Assembly: GCF_900182905.1 (NCBI RefSeq)
Contig: NZ_FXUF01000009.1
Span: forward strand, 1-64,000
Reading direction: 5' to 3'
Length of the DNA stretch: 64,000 nt
Origin: Anoxynatronum buryatiense
GTDB lineage: Bacteria > Bacillota > Clostridia > Peptostreptococcales > Tindalliaceae
Shown: positions 34,990 through 45,200 of the stretch, one piece after another
Layout of the letters: the number at the start of each line of letters is the position of its first letter
How positions within the stretch are numbered: the stretch's first letter is position 1
The notes under the pieces: generated by a model
Told to the model about the DNA's origin: nothing
Databases searched by the model: none
Seen by the model: only the letters and a program-made list of their open reading frames with translations
Position numbers and translations under genes: made by a program

Positions 34990-35637
34990 TTAAATGCCTG
35001 TCAGGGCTTCTTTGATGGCATTGAGAATGCCTTCGCTGGAGCCGGTGGCTCCGCTGACCAGATCAACACCTTCTGCCGACTGGTTTGCCAGCACGGCTTC
35101 AATCACGGCGTCAAAGGCTCCGTCTGAAAGCCCCGGTGTGTCATCGGATTCCACCACTTCAATACCGGTGATGGTGCCGCCATCCATGGTTACTTCAACG
35201 GTGATCTGGCTGGCATATCCCTGCCCGCTTCCGGTGAGCACCTGTGCGCCGCCGGCTGATTCGCTGCCGGCTGATGCCAGGGCTTCTTTGATGGCATTCA
35301 GAACGCCTTCGCTGGAACCGGTGGCCCCGCTGACCATATCAACACCTTCTGCCGACTGGTTTGCCAGCACAGCTTCAATCACTGCGTCAAAGGCTCCGTC
35401 TGAAAGCCCCGGTGTGTCGTCGGATTCCACCACTTCAATGCCGGTGATGGTATCGCCATCCATGGTTACTTCAACGGTGATCTGGCTGGCATATCCCTGC
35501 CCGCTTCCGGTGAGCACCTGTGTGCCGCCGGCTGATTCGCTGGTGGCATCTGTTCTTCCTGCCAAAGACAGGGATCCTAAAATGACAAAAGTTGCCACAA
35601 GAAGTACCAATACGCCTCTGATTTGCTTTTTATCCAT
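34990..35637 (-). CDS. Exported protein with two tandem FMN-binding domains
   Basis: The 215-residue product has one N-terminal hydrophobic segment (about 8-26, signal or anchor) and then two nearly identical FMN_bind modules of about 85 residues. Each runs QVLTGSGQGYASQITVEVTM ... DDTPGLSDGAFDAVIEAVL ... and ends with SGATGSSEGxLNAIKEAL. The SGATxSS motif is where FMN is attached to Thr in NqrC/RnfG-type domains, so each module may carry covalent FMN if a flavin transferase (ApbE) is present. The modules differ at only a few residues. The partner redox system is not in the window. AGGAGG precedes the ATG. Confidence 0.85.
   Translation of the reverse strand: MDKKQIRGVLVLLVATFVILGSLSLAGRTDATSESAGGTQVLTGSGQGYASQITVEVTMDGDTITGIEVVESDDTPGLSDGAFDAVIEAVLANQSAEGVDMVSGATGSSEGVLNAIKEALASAGSESAGGAQVLTGSGQGYASQITVEVTMDGGTITGIEVVESDDTPGLSDGAFDAVIEAVLANQSAEGVDLVSGATGSSEGILNAIKEALTGI
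35005..35543. repeat. 276-bp in-frame tandem duplication inside the FMN-binding gene
   Basis: Copies at 35005-35267 and 35281-35543 are offset by 276 bases (92 codons) and nearly identical at the DNA level, including silent positions. This points to a recent duplication rather than an ancient domain pair. Confidence 0.85.
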
Positions 35638-35657
35638 GATTCGCCTCCTGATATTCT

Positions 35658-35677
35658 AAGCTCAATTATTTGAGCTT
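35658..35677. promoter_or_regulatory. Palindrome in the leader of the FMN-binding gene
   Basis: AAGCTCAA-TTAT-TTGAGCTT is a perfect 8-bp-arm palindrome just after the predicted transcription start and before the ribosome site. It could be a repressor operator or a small leader hairpin. Confidence 0.5.
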
Positions 35678-35694
35678 ATTCGGTTTCATCAATC

Positions 35695-35723
35695 AGTATA
35701 TCTTATCATGCTTCGTGAAACAA
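35695..35723 (-). promoter_or_regulatory. Vegetative promoter of the FMN-binding gene
   Basis: On the minus strand TTGTTT (35718-35723) and TATACT (35695-35700) are 17 bases apart. Confidence 0.5.
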
Positions 35724-35753
35724 CTCACAATCCTTTTTTCGGAACAAACGCCA

Positions 35754-38700
35754 TTATGACTGAATGGCTTTCTCAAGTTGAATCCCGGTTTTGTGGCCAT
35801 TCAGGTTCTGCTCCTCCAGCCCTTCTTCGCTGGTGGATTCCATGGAAACCGCCAGGGTTTCTCCCATGATGTACTCCCGGTGCAGGGTCATGGCATGAGT
35901 CACTGCTTCATTTCCATGATAGATGATGCGGATGTTGTCCATCATCTCGTAGCCATTATTTTTTCGCATCTGCTGCACTTTTGAAATAAACTCACGGGCC
36001 AGCCCTTCATTCACCAGTTCATCTGTGAGGGTGGTGTCAAGAATAACAAAGCGGTTGTTTTCCATCTCCACTGTAAAGCCTTCTTTTGCATCGATGGCGA
36101 TCATCACCATTTCCTTGGTGACGACGGTGGATTCTCCCTCCAAATCAAGGGTGATGGTCTCACCGGCTTCCAGTTTGGGGGCGATTTCATTGGCATCCAA
36201 CGCAGCCAGCGCTTTTCCAAATGCTTTTATTTTTTTGCCCAGCAACGGTCCTGCGTTTTTAAAATCCGGTTTAAGACCAAAATTCATGAACTCATTAAGG
36301 TTCTTTTCAAACACCACTTCTTTGATGTTCAGTTCTTCCTTCAACAACGGCACCAAGTGGCTGATACCGGATTCATACTTGCCGTCGACCAGAATTTTCT
36401 GCAAGGGCTGCCGCACTTTCAGCCGGTTTTTCTCTCTTGCTGCCCGGCCAAGGGTGACCAGGTCCCGCACCAGATCCATTTTGGCTTCTACTTCAGGGTC
36501 TTTCAACCTTTCGTTCACTTCAGGCAAATCAGACAGGTGCACCGACAGTTCACCGGTAAGATGACGGTAAATCTCTTCTGTCATGAAGGGGGCAAAAGCT
36601 GCTGCCAAACGGCAGACACCCACCAGCACTTCATAGGTGGTGTTGTAGACGGCTTTCTTGTCATCAGAATGCTCCGAAGCCCAGAATCGTCCCCTGGCAC
36701 GGCGAATGTACCAGTTGGAGAAATCTTCATTTACAAAGTCCTGAATTTTTCGAACGGCACGTGTCAGGTCAAAGACAGCCATTTCATTGCGCACTGCTTC
36801 TATCAGATGGTTATATTTGGACAGTATCCAGCGGTCGAGCTCGGGCCGCTCCTCTTCAGGGATGCAGAAGGTGCGGGGATCCACTTCATCGGTGTTGGCA
36901 TATAAGGTAAAGAAGGTATAGACATTTTCGAAGGTGGAGAAGAACTTGCTCTTCACTTCCTTCAACCCTTCTATGTCAAACCGGGTGGGCGTCCAGGCCG
37001 GCGAGACATAGAGCAGGTACCAGCGGAGTACGTCGGCACCAAACTCGTCAAACAGCTGGAAAGGATCGACGGTATTACCCTTGGATTTGGACATTTTTTG
37101 TCCGTCTTTATCCAGAATCAGGTCGTTTACCAGTACGTTCCGATAAGGGGACACGCCTTTGATGAAGGATGAAATGGCAATCAGAGAGTAAAACCATCCC
37201 CGTGTCTGGTCAATGCCTTCACAGATATAGTCTGCCGGGAACAATTCTTCGTCAAACCGTTCACTGTTCTCAAAGGGGTAATGATGCTGGGCAAAGGGCA
37301 TGGCCCCACTGTCAAACCAGCAGTCAATTACTTCCGGCACCCGCGTCATGGTGCCGCCGCATTTATCGCAGGTGAGGTGCACATCGTCCACATAGGGTCG
37401 ATGCAGCTCAATGCTTTCGTCAATGGCTTCCACTGCCCGCTCCACCAGTTCTTTCCGGGAACCAATGGATGCCAGCTCACCGCAGGTGCACCGCCAGATA
37501 TTCAGAGGTGTTCCCCAGTAACGGTTCCGGGACAGTGCCCAGTCGTTCAGGTTTTCCAGCCAGTTGCCGAAACGTTTTTCGCCCACAAAGTCGGGATACC
37601 AGTTGACGCTGTTGTTATTGGCAATGAGTCGATCCTTGATGCGGGTCATTTCAATGTACCAGCTGGGTTTCCCATAATAAAGCAGGGGGGTGGCGCATCG
37701 CCAGCAGTGGGGATAATTATGGGCCAGCCGTTCTTTTTTAAACAGCTTTCCTTCTTCCCGAAGCCACTTGACAATGTCTGGGTCAGCATCGATGACAAAC
37801 TGCCCTTTCCAGGGAGTTGCCGTGTATTTTCCTTCTTCGTCCACTGGTTGCAACACAGGCAGACCGTAGGCCCGGCCGATGTTATAGTCGTCTTCCCCAA
37901 AGGCAGGAGCCATATGAACAATGCCGGTGCCGTCTTCGGTGGTGACGAAATCTCCAAGGGTTACGAAGAACGCTTTTTTGTCAGGCTCCACAAATGGCAT
38001 GAGCTGCTCGTATTCCACGTGCTCCAGTTCTTTTCCCTTTAACTCCTGCAACACTTCATAGTCGTCACCCAACACTTTGTTTGCCAGTTCTTTTGCAACA
38101 TAATAGATGGTTTCCTGGGCTTTCACCTTAAGGTAATCCACATCAGGATGCACACAGAGCCCCACATTGGAAGCCAGTGTCCAGGGAGTGGTGGTCCACA
38201 CCAGAAAGAATTCGTCGGCATCTTTTCGTTTAAAGGCAACAATGACCGTTTCGCTCTTGATTTCCTTGTAGCCCAGTGACACTTCATGGGATGCCAGACC
38301 GGTTCCACAGCGGGGGCAGTAGGGTAAAATCTTGTGGCCGTCGTAAATCATACCTTCATTGAAAAACTGCTGCAGAATCCACCAAACAGACTCAATATAG
38401 TTGTTATCCAGCGTGATATAGGGATTGTCCATATCGATGGCGTAGCCCATGCGCCGGGTCATTTCCCGCCACTGCTTCTCGTAGGAAAACACGGATTCCC
38501 GGCATTTCTGGTTGAACTCGGCGATGCCATAGGCTTCGATATCCTGTTTGCTTGAAAGCTTCAGCTGCTTTTCCACTTCTATTTCCACCGGCAGGCCATG
38601 GGTATCCCAACCGGCTTTTCGTTTCACCTGTTTGCCCAGCATGCTGTGGTAGCGGCAAACGGCATCTTTTAACGTTCGGGAAATCACATGGTGAATACCC

Positions 38701-38864
38701 GGCCGGCCATTGGCCGTGGGAGGCCCTTCATAAAACACAAAGGAAGGTTTTCCTTCCCTGTTTTCAATGCTTTTCTGAAGGATATCCACTTCCTCCCAGA
38801 AGGCATTGATCTGGTTTTCCCGTTCTGCCACCGGCAGGCTGGGAAGTGATTGAAATTTATTCAT
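35754..38864 (-). CDS. ileS: Isoleucyl-tRNA synthetase, IleRS2-like
   Basis: The product has 1036 residues, longer than the roughly 920-residue IleRS1. It has the HIGH region as GPPTANGRPGIHH and the catalytic KMSKSKGN loop, features of the eukaryote-like IleRS2 type associated with natural mupirocin resistance. The editing (CP1) domain lies between them, with the WTTTPWTLASN segment conserved. It charges tRNA-Ile and edits valine. Expression is controlled by the T-box leader directly upstream. Confidence 0.95.
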   Translation of the reverse strand: MNKFQSLPSLPVAERENQINAFWEEVDILQKSIENREGKPSFVFYEGPPTANGRPGIHHVISRTLKDAVCRYHSMLGKQVKRKAGWDTHGLPVEIEVEKQLKLSSKQDIEAYGIAEFNQKCRESVFSYEKQWREMTRRMGYAIDMDNPYITLDNNYIESVWWILQQFFNEGMIYDGHKILPYCPRCGTGLASHEVSLGYKEIKSETVIVAFKRKDADEFFLVWTTTPWTLASNVGLCVHPDVDYLKVKAQETIYYVAKELANKVLGDDYEVLQELKGKELEHVEYEQLMPFVEPDKKAFFVTLGDFVTTEDGTGIVHMAPAFGEDDYNIGRAYGLPVLQPVDEEGKYTATPWKGQFVIDADPDIVKWLREEGKLFKKERLAHNYPHCWRCATPLLYYGKPSWYIEMTRIKDRLIANNNSVNWYPDFVGEKRFGNWLENLNDWALSRNRYWGTPLNIWRCTCGELASIGSRKELVERAVEAIDESIELHRPYVDDVHLTCDKCGGTMTRVPEVIDCWFDSGAMPFAQHHYPFENSERFDEELFPADYICEGIDQTRGWFYSLIAISSFIKGVSPYRNVLVNDLILDKDGQKMSKSKGNTVDPFQLFDEFGADVLRWYLLYVSPAWTPTRFDIEGLKEVKSKFFSTFENVYTFFTLYANTDEVDPRTFCIPEEERPELDRWILSKYNHLIEAVRNEMAVFDLTRAVRKIQDFVNEDFSNWYIRRARGRFWASEHSDDKKAVYNTTYEVLVGVCRLAAAFAPFMTEEIYRHLTGELSVHLSDLPEVNERLKDPEVEAKMDLVRDLVTLGRAAREKNRLKVRQPLQKILVDGKYESGISHLVPLLKEELNIKEVVFEKNLNEFMNFGLKPDFKNAGPLLGKKIKAFGKALAALDANEIAPKLEAGETITLDLEGESTVVTKEMVMIAIDAKEGFTVEMENNRFVILDTTLTDELVNEGLAREFISKVQQMRKNNGYEMMDNIRIIYHGNEAVTHAMTLHREYIMGETLAVSMESTSEEGLEEQNLNGHKTGIQLEKAIQS

Positions 38865-38893
38865 GCAATCATCATCCTTTCCAGTTTTCCAAT

Positions 38894-39178
38894 CAAAAAA
38901 ACCCTGAGCTTCTTAGCCCAGGGACGATTTAATCGCGGTACCACCCTGATTACAGAGTACCTGAGAGGCGATACTCCAAAAATGGCCGCCCAAAGTAATC
39001 TGTCACTTCACTGCATGGTAACGCATGCCTGCGGGTTCCCCTGTTTCCAGTGAAGCGGAGTCGAAAAACCGGCTTTGAGGTGATGGGTTCTGCCGGATCC
39101 GTGCCAATCTCACAGCCTTGGATTGACTCTCTGTTGCCGGATTTCTCGGGAACCGTCCTCATCATCGCCATTTTCATA
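38894..39178 (-). ncRNA. T-box riboswitch leader of ileS
   Basis: The minus strand carries the canonical T-box AGGGTGGTACCGCG (38934-38947). A terminator stem starting CCCTGGGCT and ending AGCTCAGGG (38902-38923) and a T tract follow. Upstream stem I has an AGAGAG segment and a likely specifier codon ATC (39082-39084) after GAACCC. Uncharged tRNA-Ile would pair with the specifier and stabilise the antiterminator, allowing ileS transcription. It starts just after the promoter at 39185-39213. Confidence 0.92.
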
Positions 39179-39184
39179 TGGCCC

Positions 39185-39213
39185 ATTATATAACTTCTAT
39201 GGCTCAGGGTCAA
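39185..39213 (-). promoter_or_regulatory. Vegetative promoter of the T-box/ileS transcript
   Basis: On the minus strand TTGACC (39208-39213) and TATAAT (39185-39190) are exactly 17 bases apart, just ahead of the T-box leader. The promoter lies in the gap after the HD-GYP gene. Confidence 0.8.
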
Positions 39214-39226
39214 GCCCACAGCCCCG

Positions 39227-40318
39227 CTAACCCACTGCCGCTTCTCTGGGGTCATGAACCCGTTCAATCATGATGGTTTGTTCAATCAGCAAATCACGCA
39301 CCGTTCCTTTTCGCGGCACTTTCACCACCGGACGGGTTGGATACCCATCATGCAGCCTCACCACGATCCCCTCTTCCTGATTGTTGAGGGTGACCCGGGT
39401 GCCCAACGGGTATACCGAAATATTTCGAACAAACTGGGTTGTCAGCGACCGGTCCAGGTGTTTATCCACAATGGTCATTAAAAACTCCACGGCTTCGTGG
39501 GGCAGCATGGCTTTCTTATACACCCGTTCCCCGGTGATGGCGTCGTAAATATCACAGACAGCTGCCATCTTGGAGTGCAGATGCAGCTTTTCCCAGTTCA
39601 CCCCATGGGGATAACCGGTGCCATCCATACGTTCGTGATGTTCCAAAGCAGCACAGGCAATATCAGCCGGATAACGTAATTCTTTCGTTAGAATTTCATG
39701 ACCAATGCGGCTGTGTTCCTGCATCACCCTCATTTCCTCATCGGTCAGACGGGCGGGTTTCAACAGAATATTATCATGGATTCGTGTTTTCCCAATATCA
39801 TGGAGAAGACCGGCCATGGCTGCCCGTTCCTGCTGCTTTCGGTCGAGTTTGAGGCTTTTCCCAAGAACAATCATGAACACCGCCACATCGATGGAATGGA
39901 TGTAGGTGTAAAAATCTTTCCGCCGAATGCCTTCCAGCCCCAAATACACCTGCTGATGGCGTCCAATGCTTTCCACCAATTCATGGGCGGTTTCTTCAAC
40001 CACTTTTTTGTCCAGGTTGCCAATTTTGCGCATGCGTTCAAACTCATTGCTGATATTCTTCACCGACTCAGTATATACCTTGCGCACTTCTTCGATTTCT
40101 TTGACTGTCTCCATCTCAAAGTGTTCCAGGTAGTGATCCACCTCATTAAAGCCGGTGGCGTCAAGCAAAAAATATTCGATGTTGCTGCGCAGCAGCTGCT
40201 GCCTTAGCCGGGGTGTCATGATTTTCCCCTTGGGTACTAAAATAGCACCGTTCGAATTGAACAGATCTTCATGCAAGGGTTCACCATTGGGTATTTGAGC
40301 CAGATAGAGCTTTTTCAT
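39227..40318 (-). CDS. HD-GYP domain cyclic-di-GMP phosphodiesterase
   Basis: The 363-residue cytosolic protein has an N-terminal region of about 130 residues (LRQQLLRSNIEYFLLDATG, similar to the leader domain of many HD-GYP proteins). The HD-GYP domain follows, with catalytic LLHDIGKTRIHDNIL, the HSRIGHEIL segment and HHERMDGTGYPHG. These are the metal ligands and the GYP signature of c-di-GMP hydrolases. A short C-terminal beta region follows (LGTRVTLNNQEEGIVVRLHD). It lies 41 bp after deoD. Confidence 0.88.
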   Translation of the reverse strand: MKKLYLAQIPNGEPLHEDLFNSNGAILVPKGKIMTPRLRQQLLRSNIEYFLLDATGFNEVDHYLEHFEMETVKEIEEVRKVYTESVKNISNEFERMRKIGNLDKKVVEETAHELVESIGRHQQVYLGLEGIRRKDFYTYIHSIDVAVFMIVLGKSLKLDRKQQERAAMAGLLHDIGKTRIHDNILLKPARLTDEEMRVMQEHSRIGHEILTKELRYPADIACAALEHHERMDGTGYPHGVNWEKLHLHSKMAAVCDIYDAITGERVYKKAMLPHEAVEFLMTIVDKHLDRSLTTQFVRNISVYPLGTRVTLNNQEEGIVVRLHDGYPTRPVVKVPRKGTVRDLLIEQTIMIERVHDPREAAVG

Positions 40319-40359
40319 AGACTTCGGCCTTTCGGGTATGAATGGTGAGTGGAAGAGTG

Positions 40360-41058
40360 CTATGCCAGCGAAAGGGCAATTTCAATCATTTGCTTAAAGG
40401 TGTTCTGCCGCTCTTCTGCAGTTGTCAGTTCGTGGGTCACAATATGGTCGCTGACAGTGAGAATGGCCAGGGCATTTACCCCATATTTGGCTGCCAGCGT
40501 GTAGAGTTCTGCCGTCTCCATTTCTGCCGCCAGCACCCCGTAGCCTGCCCAAAGCTTCCAGGCGTCAGGATCATCGTGGTAGAAGGTGTCAGAGGTGACC
40601 ACAGCGCCCACCCGGGGAGTCATCTGCTTTTCTTTTGCCGCCTCAACAGCTTTTGATAGCAGTTGATAACTGGCGGTGGCTGCATAGTTCATGCCATTGA
40701 ACCGCAAATGATTCACATTTGAATCGGTGCAGGCACTCATGGCAATAATCACATCCCGAAGGCCAACGTCTTGCTGCATGGCGCCGCAGGTGCCAATACG
40801 AATCAGGTTTTTAACATCGTACTCCCGAATCAGTTCATTGACATAGATGGAAATGGAAGGGATTCCCATACCCGTTCCCTGAACCGAAACCCGTTTCCCC
40901 TGCCAGGTGCCGGTAAAGCCATACATACCTCTAACCTCGTTATAACAAACAGCATCTTCAAGGAATGTTTCTGCAATCATCTTTGCCCGAAGGGGATCTC
41001 CCGGCAACAGGATGGTTTCAGCAATGGCACCTTTTTCTGCTCCAATGTGCACGCTCAT
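40360..41058 (-). CDS. deoD: Purine nucleoside phosphorylase DeoD
   Basis: The 232-residue hexameric-type phosphorylase has [23 protein letters not shown] (phosphate-binding Gly and Arg), [16 protein letters not shown] with the base-site Glu, and TVSDHI with the catalytic Asp. It splits purine (deoxy)nucleosides to base and (deoxy)ribose-1-phosphate and so complements the nucleoside uptake and DeoC encoded at 19.9-25.6 kb. A GGAG site precedes the ATG. Confidence 0.95.
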   Translation of the reverse strand: MSVHIGAEKGAIAETILLPGDPLRAKMIAETFLEDAVCYNEVRGMYGFTGTWQGKRVSVQGTGMGIPSISIYVNELIREYDVKNLIRIGTCGAMQQDVGLRDVIIAMSACTDSNVNHLRFNGMNYAATASYQLLSKAVEAAKEKQMTPRVGAVVTSDTFYHDDPDAWKLWAGYGVLAAEMETAELYTLAAKYGVNALAILTVSDHIVTHELTTAEERQNTFKQMIEIALSLA

Positions 41059-41136
41059 GTTTTCACTCCATTTCCTAGTATCAATTGTCGTTGCACAGCT
41101 GAGTCTGATGGCAGCACATGAGCACTCCGCCAGTCA

Positions 41137-41235
41137 TTAAATACTGGCCAGCGCTGTGATCAAGGCTGCAAAAGTGGATAGTATCATCATGAATGCGATG
41201 ACAATTGCGATCATCTTTTTTCCTCTGGCTGTCAA
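41137..41235 (-). CDS. Possible small single-pass membrane peptide
   Basis: A short frame starting TTG (10 bases after AGGAG) encodes about 32 residues: a basic LTARGKK start, then one hydrophobic helix (MIAIVIAFMMILSTFAALI) ending ALASI. An internal ATG at 41214 after AGAGGA would give 25 residues. The basic-then-hydrophobic layout resembles DUF4044-like micropeptides of Firmicutes. The start is uncertain and expression unproven. Confidence 0.4.
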   Translation of the reverse strand: MTARGKKMIAIVIAFMMILSTFAALITALASI

Positions 41236-41262
41236 AACCAATTCACTCCTGACTGGCAGTGT

Positions 41263-42078
41263 TTAGGGTAGATCTGCCGAATTTCTACTGATCATTGTAT
41301 CATATTCCCCTCGAAAGAAAAAGGGATGTGCGCAGTGAATTGAGTGGTGTACAGGGCGGCAAAGCATCGGGTGTTGCTTCACCGTGATCCCCAGGTGGGG
41401 CGATTCATGGAGCACCTGCAGATGAGTGCCCTCAGGAAAAAACATGATTGGCTGCCCTTCCTTTCTTCCCATGGGCAATACATGGTTACCCTCATAGGCC
41501 ACCATCAGCGTGATTTCCCGATGGGACCGTTGACGGTAGTAGTCGGCATATTGCTGAATCGACTCTGACGAATAGATCATGGTAGCCAGATGATCGATGG
41601 AACGACTGGCATACAGGTAGTTTAACAGGTCAATAAAATAGTAATTGCCGTCATGGTACACATAGTTGAACACATGTCCTCCCATTCGATCAGCAAGGGC
41701 CACAAATCCGACTGATTCAAATTTGCCGCATAATAAATAGGCCATCAAACTGGAAACACCACCACAGTTTCCCCGATTCATGCTGATGGTTTCGGGACCG
41801 GTGCGGTTATGGTGCCAGAGTAAATGCTCCTCCCGAATGCGTATGTCGCCTTTCCGGGGCCGAAAATAGGCAGCACGTAGATAATGAATCACATCAGACA
41901 CTGTGTGCAGATGGTCTCGGAGAAAAACAGGTTCTTTGGGAAAGTGAAAAAGGTCTGTTTTTTTGTAATTGACCGCACCCAGCTCGTCTGGCGATACATA
42001 GTAAACCCCGTCTGCCAGTAAAGAAAGCCTGCGAATCATTTCTTGCTGCAGTTGTCGAATGGATACCAGCAGTTTCAT
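41263..42078 (-). CDS. Transglutaminase-like cysteine protein of unknown function
   Basis: This 271-residue cytosolic protein has a papain/transglutaminase-type triad. Cys is in NRGNCGGVSSLMAYLL (about 105), His in MGGHVFNYVYHDG (about 134) and Asp in YYFIDLLNYL (about 149). This order and spacing fit the transglutaminase-like fold used by some proteases and amidases. No signal peptide or membrane segment is seen. It stands between a possible micropeptide and the RND genes. I cannot assign a substrate; GAGGTG precedes the ATG. Confidence 0.6.
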   Translation of the reverse strand: MKLLVSIRQLQQEMIRRLSLLADGVYYVSPDELGAVNYKKTDLFHFPKEPVFLRDHLHTVSDVIHYLRAAYFRPRKGDIRIREEHLLWHHNRTGPETISMNRGNCGGVSSLMAYLLCGKFESVGFVALADRMGGHVFNYVYHDGNYYFIDLLNYLYASRSIDHLATMIYSSESIQQYADYYRQRSHREITLMVAYEGNHVLPMGRKEGQPIMFFPEGTHLQVLHESPHLGITVKQHPMLCRPVHHSIHCAHPFFFRGEYDTMISRNSADLP

Positions 42079-42223
42079 AGAATCACCTCATTTCATGATG
42101 ATTTTCCCTTGTAGTTGTCACGGTTTTGTCATGGATTCATTTGTTTTGATGGTATTATGTTACCCCCTCAGCCGCTTTTTAACCCTTTGCATCCCCAAAA
42201 TCATCTTTCATCATGACAACCAA

Positions 42224-42268
42224 AAGGCGGGTCCCGGAAGCTTATTTTCGCATCCGGCGACCCGCCTT
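42224..42268 (-). terminator. Intrinsic terminator of the RND efflux operon
   Basis: The arms AAGGCGGGTC and GACCCGCCTT pair, extended by CGGA/TCCG, and the minus strand ends TTTT. It lies 18 bases past the RND gene stop. Confidence 0.8.
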
Positions 42269-42286
42269 GAATGATTCTTTTCAGTT

Positions 42287-45200
42287 TTATGGAACGAAGC
42301 TGCCTTCGGGCGTTTCGGCATCTGTCATGTTCTGCGCCGACGCCTGGGATGATTCATCGGCTTTCGCCGGCGTTTCCGGCTCCCGCTTGAACCATTTTCG
42401 AAGTTTGCGTTTAAAATCATCCATAATGGTATACAGCACCGGTATGAAGACCATGGTCAACAGTGTGGACATGATGAGGCCACCCACCACCACGATGGCC
42501 ATGGGCGCCATGGTTTCTGCTCCTTCGCCGATACCCATGGCCAAGGGGACAAGTGCCAGAATCGTTGTCAGGGCCGTCATCAGGATCGGCCTGAATCGTA
42601 TGGCCACTGCTTCTTTCACTGCCTCATTCCGATCCATTCCCTGCTGCCTCAGCTGGTTGATGTAATCCACCAACACAATGGCATTGTTCACCACAATCCC
42701 TGCCAGCATGATCATGCCGATGAGGGCCGGAACCGAAAGGGATGTGCCGGTGAGGAAGAGACCAATAAAAGCCCCTGTAAATGCAAATGGAATGGAAAAC
42801 ATAATAATGAAAGGATACAGCAGACTCTCAAACTGCGAAGCCATGATCATGTACACCAGCACGATGGACAGCATCAGCGCCAGGCCCAGGTTTCCAAAAG
42901 CTTCTGCCATGTCTTCCTGTTCCCCTGTCATGCGGTAATTGTACCCAGGAGGCATGGGGTAGTTTTCCAGCTCTGCCTGAATCTCCCTCGTAACCGACTG
43001 AAGGTCTCTGCCGCTGAGCTGAGAGGAGATCACCACTGTCCGCACCTGGTTGATGCGGTTGATCTGTGCCGGCGAGGCGCCGTATTCGATGGTGGCCACC
43101 TGCCCCAAAGGCACTGCTGTGCCATAATTGGTGGGTATTAAAATCTGCCGCATGTTTTCAATGGACTCTTTGGCCCGTTCGTCCAGGGATAATGTGATGT
43201 CAATATCTTCGCCTCCCAGGTTAAGACTGGAGGCCCGTACCCCATCCAATGATGCCCGCAGCGCATTGTTAATCTGTGCTGCCGTGACGCCGTAGCGGGA
43301 TGCCATGTTCCGCTGAATCACCACCCGTGCTTCCGGTTCGCCTTCTTCGACGCTGAGGGAAACTTCACGGGTTCCCGGTACATTTCTCACCATCCGCTGA
43401 ATGTCGCGGCCCATGGTTTCAAGCATTCGTAAGTCATCACCCTGCATCTGAATGGCAATGGGGCTGCCACCGGTGCCCCCCATTCCCATGGACGAGGTTT
43501 CCTGCACAGTTATATCCACGCCTGCGATTCCCTGTACCATTTCCCGAATCAAATCGGCAATTTCACCGGTGGAGCGCTGGCGTTCACTCTGGTCAACCAA
43601 TGTGATGTCAATGCTTGAACCGCTGCCGCCACCCATCCCCATCATGCCACCGCCTCCGATGGTAACCAGAACCCTTTCACTTTCAGGAATTTCAAGGATC
43701 AGGTTTTCCACCTGCTGCACCTGACGGTCTATATCCGCAAGTCGCGTGCCATGGGGGGTGTCAATGGACACTTGAATGGTTCCTTCATCCATTGATGGAA
43801 AGAACTCACCACCCACCACTCCCAGCATGACGATGGAACTGGCAAAAATGACCAGGGCAATGACCACAGAAATAATGCGATGCCTTAATCCAAACCGGAG
43901 ACTTACCTGGTAGAACCCTGAAAACTTTCGAATCATTCGATCGAATAGATCCAGGAACCAGCCGATGGAAAGCAGGCGTCGTTTGCGAATTTTAGCTTCT
44001 CCCACTTTCAGAATTTTGGAAGACAGCATGGGGACGACTGTCAGGGCTATCAGCAGCGAAGCCGTCAGGGAAAACGCCACTGCAAATGACAACTGCCTGA
44101 AAATAATGGCTGTAAAACCCTGTACAAAGACGATGGGCAAAAAGACTGCCACCGTCGTCAGGGTGGAAGCCGTAATGGCCATGGCCACCTCTGAAGCACC
44201 ATTCACTGCAGAGTCACGTCGATTTTCTCCCAACTCCCGGTACCGGTAGATGTTTTCCAGCACGACAATGGAGTTATCCACCAGCATCCCGATTCCCAGA
44301 GCCAAGCCGCCCAGCGAAATCAGATTGATGGTCAGACCACCAAAGTACATCAGCGCAAATGTGCTGATGACCGAAACGGGAATGGCAACGCCCACAATAA
44401 TGGTGGATCGAAGATTCCTTAGGAATAAAAAGAGAATCAGAACAGCCAGCAGACTTCCCATCACTGCATTGCGGAACACGTTGCTGATGGAGTCATTGAT
44501 AAATTCAGAGGTGTCAAAAGCGACTGTCAGCTGCAAATCCGGATAGTCTCTGCGCAAATTGTCCAACTCACGGTGAATTCGTTCTGCCACCCGTACGGTA
44601 TTGGCAACAGACTGTTTGGTAATGGAAAGAGTGATGTTAGGCTCTCCATTAAGCCGGGCGATACTGGTACGCTCTTTGTAATCCACCGAAATATCGGCGA
44701 CCTCGTGAAGCCGGATAATTTCCCCCGACTGGAGAATAATGGGCATGTTTTTGACATCATCCACACTGGTGAATTCTCCCAGTGTCCGCACCGTCATCTC
44801 CTGGTCGCCCTTAAAAACCTGTCCCCCTGGGAGATTCAGATTTTCTGCCATAATCTGCTGCTGAATCCTGGATATATCCAGGCTATAGCCTGTCAGCTTT
44901 GACTGATCAAGGCGTACCCGCACCTCCTGCTCCACACCTCCAAAGACATTGGCTGAGGCAACCCCGTCAATACGTTCCAGACGGGAGAGCATTTCATCTT
45001 CGGCAATCCGCTGCAGTTGTGTAAACTCCATGTTTCCTGAAATACCCACCTGCATGATGGGAAAAGCGTTGGGGTCAATTTTCAATACCATGGGATCCGA
45101 AGCATCTTCCGGTAAAAAACCCCGGATCAAATCCACTTTCTCCCGCATTTCCAAAGCAGCAATATCCATGTTGGTTCCATACTCAAAGAGCACCACCACG

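Noticed and set aside
34990-35637. Tandem FMN repeats as a mobile or CRISPR-like repeat
   Set aside because: The repeat is in frame, covers whole protein domains and has only two copies; domain duplication is sufficient.
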